From: Chitinophagaceae bacterium UBA3961
GTDB lineage: Bacteria; Bacteroidota; Bacteroidia; Chitinophagales; Chitinophagaceae
Direction of reading: 5' to 3'
Length of the DNA stretch: 20,619 nucleotides
Assembly (NCBI GenBank): GCA_002385265.1
Contig: DGDD01000258.1
Location: forward strand, 1-20,619
In this document: piece by piece, positions 16,301-20,619 of the stretch
Numbering within the stretch: the first letter of the stretch is position 1
Layout: every line of letters starts with the position of its first letter
Notes under the pieces: model-generated
Databases searched by the model: none
Told to the model about the DNA's origin: nothing
Seen by the model: only the letters and a program-made list of their open reading frames with translations
Translations under genes and position numbers: made by a program

Positions 16301-16447
16301 TTGTGTATTGGTTACATCCGGAAAGGCTTCAATCGGGATGTTTTTGAATGCCAACGAACCCCAGATAATTAAAATCAGGGTCGAAAGCATGATAAAAAAC
16401 TTGTTCTTTATGGAGAACGCGATCACGCGTTTTAAAAACTTACTCAT
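13325..16447 (-). CDS. czcA: CzcA-type heavy-metal efflux RND pump
   Basis: The protein has 1040 residues from the ATG at 16447. It is the inner-membrane proton-driven pump of a tripartite metal exporter. Visible are the first transmembrane helix with IPIEAFPDVTNTQI, the two large periplasmic loops, and several later helices (for example ADWRTTVIVAIVIPLALLFA and the TVLTLLVFPLFFY end). The fourth-helix motif DFGIIIDGAVVMVEG carries Asp396, Asp402 and Glu409, matching the Asp-Asp-Glu relay of Cupriavidus CzcA; this marks the divalent-cation (Zn/Co/Ni/Cd) class rather than the Cu/Ag class. The frame is open a further 13 codons upstream, but MSKFLKRVIAFSIKN is the family start. The gene is last in the operon, 28 bases after the membrane-fusion gene. 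The exact metal is not decidable from sequence. Confidence 0.94.
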   Translation of the reverse strand: MSKFLKRVIAFSIKNKFFIMLSTLILIIWGSLAFKNIPIEAFPDVTNTQITIITQWPGRSAEEVEKYVTVPLEVAMNPVQKKTSVRSTTVFGLSVVKVIFDDNVDDAFARQQVNNLIRDVNLPDGADPDIQPPTGPTGEIFRYSLQSMSRSVRDLKTLQDWVIERQILGVPGVGDVVSFGGEVKTFEIKVNPVKLASYNITPLDVSTAISKSNINVGGDVIVDNSQAYVVRGIGLINNVEEIKNIIVDDINNTPILVKDVATVEVSNLPRLGQVGRDKENDVVEGIIVMRKGENPSEVIKKVQAKIDYLNEKVLPGDVKIKTFYNRNDLINYATHTVLHNMLEGILFVTVIVFLFMADWRTTVIVAIVIPLALLFAFICLTLKGMSANLLSMGAIDFGIIIDGAVVMVEGIFVLLDAKAKQLGMERFNKLSKLGLIKNTGGELGKAIFFSKLIIIAGLLPIFAFQKVEGKMFSPLAWTLGFALLGALILTLTLIPLLSSLLLRKNVRERHNPAIEWLIHKVMGMFKFTYLHKRITLIVSAALVVVGLFSFKFLGSEFLPELDEGAIYIRATCPLSISLDESRDLANKMRKIILTYPEVRQVMSQTGRPNDGTDATGFYNIEFHVDIYPKGEWKSGITKEELIDKMQRSLSAFPGVDLNFSQPIMDNVEEAVSGVKGSLCVKIYGDTLAYTEKKAYEVYEVMKGIKGVEDLGVIRNIGQPELRIDLDQSKMAMYGVTTADANAIIEMAIGGKAISQIYEGERKFQLRLRYEENYRNNAEAISNLLVPTLRGNKVPIKNIASISKITGASIVFRDDNRRYSAVKFSVRGRDMGSTIEEAQAKVNAKVHLDKGNEMQWAGDFENQQRASKRLAQVVPVSLVIIFLILFIMFGNIKDSGMVLLNVPFAIIGGIAALLITGVNFSISAGIGFIALFGICIQNGVILISVFKTNIQKIKKSEFNHHSLEVAIREGVQSRVRPVLMTALMAAIGLMPAALSHGIGSETSRPLAIVVIGGLITATVLTLLVFPLFFYLGYRKLGRKME

Positions 16448-16475
16448 ACAAATAATATTAGTGTGAACAATGCGA

Positions 16476-17549
16476 CTAACGAGCAATCAATGCCTGATAA
16501 ATAAATACTTGTGAGCTAGCGACTACTTCATCACCCTCGTTCAACCCACTCACATAAGCCTTAGTATCCACTCTTTTAATAACTTCAACCGGCTTAATTA
16601 CTAGGTCTTTCCCTTTTTTCACAACCACATAGTTCTTACTATTATCAAAGATGATCGCTTGCGCAGGAATGGACTCAACAGGTCTAGCTGATCTTGTTTT
16701 TACTTCAACAGTAGCAAACATTTCAGGCTTTAACTCATTGTTTGGATTATTCATACTGATACGCACCTGCATGGTTCTGTTCACAGGATCGAGTACATTG
16801 TATATTTTGTCGATTCTTCCGACATATGTTTTCTGAGGATCGGTAAGAGTCGCCACTGTTACTGTATCACCTAAATGAACGTGATTGATATCAGCCTCGT
16901 AAACATTCGCCATGATCCATACACTGGATAAATCGGCGATAGTAAATATTTCATTGTTGTTATCTTGGCGCACTTCGGAGTGACTAAAAATGTTCTTAGT
17001 GATCACGTAGCCGCTAATCGGCGCTCTGAAATAGTAGTTACTGTTGTTACCACCTGATATCTGCAACAGTTGTTGTTGTTTGTTTAAATCTGCTTTTGCT
17101 TTATTATAATCGGCTTGTGCGCCTGCCAAGTCGCGCTCAGTTGCTAATTTGCTAGCATAAAGATCTTGTGTAGTTTCCAAGCTTTTCTTTGCCAAATTCA
17201 GATTTGCTTCTGCAGCACTCAGGTCACCTGTAATACCGGCCACTTCTGCACTTCTAATTTCGGCGAGTAATGTTCCTTGCTTTACATAATCGCCCAATTC
17301 TACTTTCACTTCTCCCACTCTACCACTAGCCAGTGCATAGATTTTTGCTTGCTTAGACTCATTGGCTTGTACTTTACCATTCAAACGAATGACATCGGTA
17401 ATGGCCTCACTTGTTACCGGCACAATGGAGAGATTCTTGAGAACACTGTCGGGAATTACGCCGGCATCAAGAGGAGCAGCAGCTTCTTGATGATTGCAAG
17501 CCACTCCAAAAATAGATATCAATGCTAGACTAAAAAATAATGATTTCAT
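16476..17549 (-). CDS. czcB: CzcB-type membrane-fusion (periplasmic adaptor) lipoprotein
   Basis: The protein has 357 residues. It bridges the RND pump and the outer-membrane channel. A signal peptide ends in FGVAC, so Cys18 is probably lipidated and anchors the protein. The order is: a barrel-sandwich half with KIYALASGRVGEVKVELGDYVKQGTLLAEI (about 65-95), a helical hairpin (about 98-165; AEANLNLAKKSLETTQDLY...LNKQQQLLQ), the second lipoyl half with YFRAPISGYVITK, then beta-barrel and membrane-proximal domains. It lacks the long His-rich N-terminus of Cupriavidus CzcB. It is 8 bases from the channel gene and 28 bases from the pump gene. Confidence 0.92.
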   Translation of the reverse strand: MKSLFFSLALISIFGVACNHQEAAAPLDAGVIPDSVLKNLSIVPVTSEAITDVIRLNGKVQANESKQAKIYALASGRVGEVKVELGDYVKQGTLLAEIRSAEVAGITGDLSAAEANLNLAKKSLETTQDLYASKLATERDLAGAQADYNKAKADLNKQQQLLQISGGNNSNYYFRAPISGYVITKNIFSHSEVRQDNNNEIFTIADLSSVWIMANVYEADINHVHLGDTVTVATLTDPQKTYVGRIDKIYNVLDPVNRTMQVRISMNNPNNELKPEMFATVEVKTRSARPVESIPAQAIIFDNSKNYVVVKKGKDLVIKPVEVIKRVDTKAYVSGLNEGDEVVASSQVFIYQALIAR

Positions 17550-17557
17550 ATACTAGG

Positions 17558-18838
17558 TTATAAATTGAATAATGGGGTACCAACTGCATAGCTGAGTGTT
17601 TCAACTGCCAAAAAACGATTGGTGGTTAACTGATTCATTTGAAGAATACTTTCCTTATATGAATCCAGAAAATCGGTCAACTCGAGAAGGGAGATGTTTT
17701 TCTTTTGAAAATTCTCTAACATCTTAGCGGTGATCTCTTGATAATTTGCTAAATAACTTCCATCAATCTGTTGAAGTGTTTTTTCTGCATTCAAGGCTTG
17801 AGAATAGGCCTTCATTACATCATTTTCTACTGATTCCTTTTGAATATCGGCTCTCATTTTGTCTTGCTCAACACCCAATTTCGCGGCCTTGATATTACCT
17901 TGGTTTCTGTTGAAGAAAGGCAGATCAATTGCAAGGGTTAAGAAATTGGCATTGTTTACATAACTGCCTCTTTTGTCAAATTGAGCACCGAGCGTTAAAT
18001 CGGGAACGGCCATCGCTTTCTGCAGTGCAAGATTTTGCTCGCTATAGCGAACATTGGTTTGTGCTAGTTTCAAATCGAAGCGATTGTTGTAAGCGCTGTC
18101 AACCAATGACTGCAAGGGCAAACTTGAAACTGAAATTGATTTCCATTTGTCTAGATCCGGAACCGGAACAAAAAAAGTTCCATTACCGTGAAGTAGTAGT
18201 TGCAAATCACTTTGAGCATCGGTGATGTCTTGTTGAACTAGTTGACGAGACGATTGCAAGCCATACAAAAGTGACTGGATGCGTATTCTATCTTTTCCGG
18301 TTACTACTCCTTTTTGTTCTAGGGCTTTATACTGTTCTACAAGCGATTGAAGTGTTGCAATTTGTGCGTCGTATGCTTTAATTGCTTCCAAACCGGTGTA
18401 TATCTGATAAAAATCGGAATGCAAGGCATACTTCAAATTGCGAAGTAGGTCGTAAAAACGGTTCTGAGCCATGTCCATATTCAATGTTGCCATTTTTACT
18501 TGCTTGGCTCTTTTGCCTGCCAGGATAATGAGCTGTTGAACATCGAATGTGTACTGACCGGTTTGATTCGATACGTCAGGGAATTTCTTCAGATCGGGAT
18601 TGTACAAACCACCCGTTACTTGAAGATTGGGATTTGGATACAATTTCGCCTGCATTACCAAAGCACTTGCGATAGGGATATCGTACTTAGCAGCCAATAC
18701 TGTTAAGTTTGATTTCAGAAATCGTGCTTCTGCTTCGGGTAAACTAATTCGCAAACTGTCTTGTGCCAATGAAAAAAAGGGACACAGCAAGCCCAGTACA
18801 GCAATAAGGCTGTAAGGCTTCTTGAATGAAGACCACAT
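17558..18838 (-). CDS. czcC: CzcC/TolC-family outer-membrane efflux protein
   Basis: The protein has 426 residues. It would form the trimeric outer-membrane channel of the exporter. A signal peptide (1-25, ending in FSLAQ) precedes two repeats of the outer-membrane efflux fold with long amphipathic helices; typical pieces are LPEAEARFLKSNLTVLAAK near the N-terminus, GGLYNPDLKKFPDVS, the DLKLAQTNVRYSEQNLALQKA segment and VPDLTLGAQFDKRGSY followed by LAIDLPFFNRNQGNI. The last two resemble CzcC-type channels in Bacteroidota. It is followed by the adaptor gene after 8 bases. 64 bases, including a small hairpin, separate it from the upstream small gene. Confidence 0.9.
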   Translation of the reverse strand: MWSSFKKPYSLIAVLGLLCPFFSLAQDSLRISLPEAEARFLKSNLTVLAAKYDIPIASALVMQAKLYPNPNLQVTGGLYNPDLKKFPDVSNQTGQYTFDVQQLIILAGKRAKQVKMATLNMDMAQNRFYDLLRNLKYALHSDFYQIYTGLEAIKAYDAQIATLQSLVEQYKALEQKGVVTGKDRIRIQSLLYGLQSSRQLVQQDITDAQSDLQLLLHGNGTFFVPVPDLDKWKSISVSSLPLQSLVDSAYNNRFDLKLAQTNVRYSEQNLALQKAMAVPDLTLGAQFDKRGSYVNNANFLTLAIDLPFFNRNQGNIKAAKLGVEQDKMRADIQKESVENDVMKAYSQALNAEKTLQQIDGSYLANYQEITAKMLENFQKKNISLLELTDFLDSYKESILQMNQLTTNRFLAVETLSYAVGTPLFNL

Positions 18839-18866
18839 AAATTAATATTTAGAAAAAGGAAATAGG

Positions 18867-18886
18867 GGTTCTGCCTAAATAGAACC
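18867..18886 (-). other. Small hairpin between the first two efflux genes
   Basis: GGTTCT (18867-18872) and AGAACC (18881-18886) form a 6-bp stem with an 8-base loop. On the minus strand CCTATTTCCTTTTTC follows, moderately U-rich. It could reduce read-through or stabilise the 3' end of the small gene mRNA; it is weak as a terminator. Confidence 0.3.
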
Positions 18887-18902
18887 TAACATGCGCGTTT
18901 CA

Positions 18903-19271
18903 CTAGGCTGCAATGAAATCGGGAGGAGGCGTTTGGATATCGGTTACCAAAGAAGTAAAAGCGGGTACCTGATAAGGAGGGTACTGCTGCACTTTCTCGG
19001 GGTTTGGAACTTCTGTTTCTATCTCATTAAAAACAGGTTCGTATATACTATGGGTTAATTTAACGATGTGAAACACTTGGCCTTGATCGTCGTCTTCGTC
19101 GTCTGAGGTTTTATCTTTTCCCAAGGCCACTTCAATGTATTCAACAACACTATTGATATCATCTTTTTGAAAACCGTTCTTAAAGCTAATGTCTTGCTCT
19201 TCCGTTTGCGGAATAAACATCGAAGTGTTTAGGTGAGACAAGAGTAGTATGAATGCCAGTAGCTTCTTCAT
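18903..19271 (-). CDS. Small secreted acidic protein heading the efflux operon
   Basis: The protein has 122 residues from the ATG at 19271. I recognise no named family. It starts with a signal-like segment (MKKLLAFILLLSHLNTSMF), continues with a polar region, an acidic cluster KTSDDEDDDQG near residues 79-89, a VFHIVKLTHSIYEPVF segment with two histidines, and a proline-rich tail (QQYPPYQVP, QTPPPDFIAA). Cysteine is absent. Position, size and layout (signal, metal-ligand-like middle, Pro-rich end) resemble small accessory proteins such as CzcI that accompany Czc systems in Proteobacteria, but I see no sequence homology and call this an analogy. It is first in the operon, 64 bases upstream of czcC, with operator-like palindromes in front. 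The frame is open to 19304; the later Met is preferred because the signal begins there. Confidence 0.75.
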   Translation of the reverse strand: MKKLLAFILLLSHLNTSMFIPQTEEQDISFKNGFQKDDINSVVEYIEVALGKDKTSDDEDDDQGQVFHIVKLTHSIYEPVFNEIETEVPNPEKVQQYPPYQVPAFTSLVTDIQTPPPDFIAA

Positions 19272-19284
19272 GGTTATATATAGC

Positions 19285-19304
19285 TTGTTAACGTATGTCA
19301 ACAA
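19285..19304. promoter_or_regulatory. 20-bp inverted repeat, candidate operator of the efflux operon
   Basis: TTGTTAACGTATGTCAACAA pairs in 7 of 8 positions around a GTAT centre. It lies between the candidate promoter and the ATG of the first gene (14 bases upstream of the ATG), a position where a repressor would block transcription. No regulator gene lies in the window. Confidence 0.4.
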
Positions 19305-19315
19305 ATTTCCTAACG

Positions 19316-19346
19316 CAAATGTGATTCAAAACATTGAACAATTCAA
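19316..19346 (-). promoter_or_regulatory. Candidate promoter of the efflux operon
   Basis: On the minus strand CACATTTG (19316-19323) matches TAnnTTTG at all but one fixed base, and TTG (19344-19346) lies 20 bases upstream, near the usual spacing of 19. Overlapping palindromes TTGAA-CAA-TTCAA (19334-19346) and CAATTC-AAGC-GAATTG (19339-19354) cover the -33 element and could be a second protein-binding site. Confidence 0.4.
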
Positions 19347-19433
19347 GCGAATTGCAAACCATTAACGATGTTTAACAGATTGTAAACATTGATTATCAAG
19401 ATATAACTTAAGATAAGCTTAAAAAGCAATTAG

Positions 19434-19454
19434 GAGTTAAGAATTAAGAATTAA
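19434..19454. repeat. Three GARTTAA heptamers upstream of the efflux operon
   Basis: GAGTTAA, GAATTAA and GAATTAA are directly followed by ACAGCCGGG, the reverse complement of the CCGGCTGTT linker seen at 112-120. This is an inverted, truncated copy of the composite repeat. 19455-19572 shows nothing else. Confidence 0.65.
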
Positions 19455-19572
19455 ACAGCCGGGAGCTAATTGGGAAATTAGTGGATTTGGGAATTGGTGG
19501 GGTACGTAACCGATGGAATTAAATATGAAAAGGAGCAAATGTTTGTAGATTATTAGTGTGTTACACCTGTGC

Positions 19573-19705
19573 GCCGCCGTCGATTTATCGCGGCGGCATC
19601 TTTAATTTGTTCTCATGTAGCAACGCGATTCATCGCGTTGTTTCAATAGCGATTTATCGCGTTATCTGATTAAGGATTTATTGTGTTGTTTACGTAACGA
19701 TTTTC
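19573..19705. repeat. Decaying series of CGATTTATCG-centred palindromes
   Basis: GCCGCCG (19573-19579) pairs with CGGCGGC (19591-19597) around CGATTTATCG. CAACGCGAT (19621-19629) pairs with ATCGCGTTG (19632-19640) with two bases between. AATAGCGATTTATCGCGTTAT (19645-19665) is a less perfect copy, and GGATTTATTGTGTTG and ACGATTTTCC after it look like decayed ones. The last units are spaced by about 25 bp. No coding frame is credible. Confidence 0.65.
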
Positions 19706-19770
19706 CTACCGGCAATCGAACCTGCAGGATTCGCACCTTAATAAATCAATCATTCATACAATCGTACAAC

Positions 19771-20056
19771 CGACCCTGGAAGAGTCGCATGTTCGTAGCA
19801 GAAAAAATCAAAGTATGAGCAACCCGACCCCGGAGGGGTCGCACATCAGTAGTAGCAATGAAGATGAACAATGCAAACGACCCTGTAGGGGTCGTACATC
19901 AGTAGCACCAACAATCGATGTTCAGTGCATTCGACCCTGTAGGGGTCGTACATTTATAAATCCATAATTCGTGCGATGAAACAACACGACCCTGGAAGGG
20001 TCGCATATTCGTAGCAGAAAAATCAAGGAAAGAGCAACCCGACCCCAGAGGGGTCG
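19771..20056. repeat. Palindrome array B: six 17-bp hairpins at about 54-bp period
   Basis: Units start at 19771, 19825, 19878, 19932, 19987 and 20040, spaced 53-55 bp. Their forms are CGACCCTGGAAGAGTCG, CGACCCCGGAGGGGTCG, CGACCCTGTAGGGGTCG (twice), CGACCCTGGAAGGGTCG and CGACCCCAGAGGGGTCG. Units 1 and 5, and 2 and 6, share stem type and linker, giving a higher-order period of about 215 bp. Frames open in this DNA translate the repeat only and are not genes. Confidence 0.92.
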
Positions 20057-20140
20057 TATGTGGTTTTTCTAGACAGAATAATTTGGTTGCAGTATCTGTC
20101 TGATTAAATTTCAAACCTCTCTCCTAATCGAATTAATGTT

Positions 20141-20303
20141 GGGCACAAGCTTTTCCAGAATCGCTAAGCTAGTGCCACGGAAATATTTGGGCACAAGCTT
20201 ATCCCGAATCGCTGCGCTCTCGGGACAGGCAGCTTGCGCCAACTAATGTTGTCTTGGTATTTCAAGCTTACGCTTGAAAAGAAACCCGCGAGCTCACGCT
20301 CGC
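20141..20303. repeat. Cluster of other hairpins separating arrays B and C
   Basis: GGGCACAAGCTT occurs at 20141 and 20189, each followed by TCC.GAATCGCT. The second copy forms a long hairpin: GGCACAAGCT (20190-20199) with AGCTTGCGCC (20231-20240, one mismatch) and TCCCGA (20202-20207) with TCGGGA (20220-20225). Two tetraloop hairpins follow: TTTCAAGC-TTAC-GCTTGAAA (20260-20279) and GCGAGC-TCAC-GCTCGC (20288-20303). No gene is present from 20057 to 20394. Confidence 0.75.
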
Positions 20304-20394
20304 TCCGACACCAAAAAATCTTTCGCAAAAATCATCGTATCGATACCACAAAGGCTCGCATTTTGGTAACAGCGATGAACGCGAACAATGCAAA

Positions 20395-20619
20395 CGACCC
20401 TTTAGGGGTCGTACATCAGTAGCCCCAACAATCGATGTCCAGTGAATTCGACCCTGTAGGGGTCGCACATTGATAAAAACACCATTCGCGCGTTGAAACA
20501 ACCGACCCTGGAAGGGTCGCATATTGGTAGCAGAAAAAACAATGAAAGAGCAACCCGACCCAGGAGGAGTCGTATGTGCGTAGCAGCGATGAACACGAAC
20601 AATGCAAACGACCCTGTAG
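20395..20619. repeat. Palindrome array C, continuing past the window end
   Basis: Units start at 20395, 20449, 20503, 20556 and 20609 (the last is cut by the window end), spaced 53-54 bp and in the same orientation as arrays A and B. Linkers follow the same order of types as in array B, starting from the third type. The unit at 20556 (CGACCCAGGAGGAGTCG) has two stem mismatches. Confidence 0.9.

Noticed and set aside
20268..20607. Open frames on the minus strand of 60-85 codons in the array region, including 19899-20114
   Set aside because: They translate the 54-bp repeat (recurring RPLQGR or CDPxRVG words) and exist only because 54 is a multiple of three.
19771..20619. CRISPR array, because a short palindromic repeat recurs at regular distance
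   Set aside because: The repeat is only 17 bp, the intervening 36-38 bp segments are related to each other and recur in order, copies lie at two distant loci, and no cas gene is nearby.
1..20619. tRNA, rRNA, insertion sequence, toxin-antitoxin or phage defence system
   Set aside because: I found no cloverleaf-like segments, transposase motifs or defence-gene families; the coding part of the window is ordinary metabolism and metal efflux.

Overview
The window looks like chromosomal DNA of a Gram-negative member of the Bacteroidota, perhaps close to Chitinophagaceae. The evidence is: TAnnTTTG-type -7 promoter boxes in front of several genes; almost no Shine-Dalgarno sequences; a Kdo-8-phosphate synthase (so LPS is made); an SDR-type threonine dehydrogenase; a long TlpA-like thioredoxin protein; a leuC-leuD-synthase-leuB gene order; and many short palindromic intergenic repeats of the kind common in that phylum. 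No rRNA, tRNA, transposase, phage gene or CRISPR array was seen. The genus assignment is inference.

Layout. 1-160: intergenic repeats. 161-1396 (-): secreted TlpA-like thioredoxin protein. 1397-1870: promoter, a heptamer repeat and palindrome array A. 1871-2815 (-): L-threonine 3-dehydrogenase, divergent from 3038-5079 (+): kdsA and a class I aminotransferase, closed by a terminator at 5107-5146. 5147-5713: repeat-rich, geneless DNA. 5714-6766 (+): di-heme cytochrome c peroxidase-like lipoprotein, convergent with a zinc alcohol dehydrogenase at 7111-8154 (-); a perfect 15-bp hairpin sits between them. 8244-12923 (-): a compact branched-chain amino acid operon transcribed leuC, leuD, cimA-like synthase, leuB, ending in a terminator at 8177-8211. 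12924-13324: leader region plus a polypyrimidine tandem repeat. 13325-19271 (-): a heavy-metal efflux operon transcribed as a small secreted acidic protein, outer-membrane channel, membrane-fusion lipoprotein and CzcA-type RND pump. 19272-20619: operator-like palindromes, then about 1.2 kb of geneless palindromic repeats containing arrays B and C.

How the genes work together. LeuC, LeuD and LeuB act on both the isopropylmalate (leucine) and the citramalate (isoleucine) routes. The synthase in this operon carries the residues I recall as the pyruvate-selective set of Leptospira citramalate synthase, at the same residue numbers, so I call it cimA rather than leuA. The efflux operon would move divalent metals from periplasm or cytoplasm out of the cell, and the DFG...DG...VE motif of the pump points to Zn/Co/Ni/Cd rather than Cu/Ag.

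The most unusual content is non-coding. Three arrays of a 17-bp palindrome repeat at about 54 bp; the linkers rotate through four types, giving a higher-order repeat of about 215 bp. A second family of GAATTAA/TTAATTC heptamers repeatedly abuts or contains stop codons. Both families deserve genome-wide inspection.
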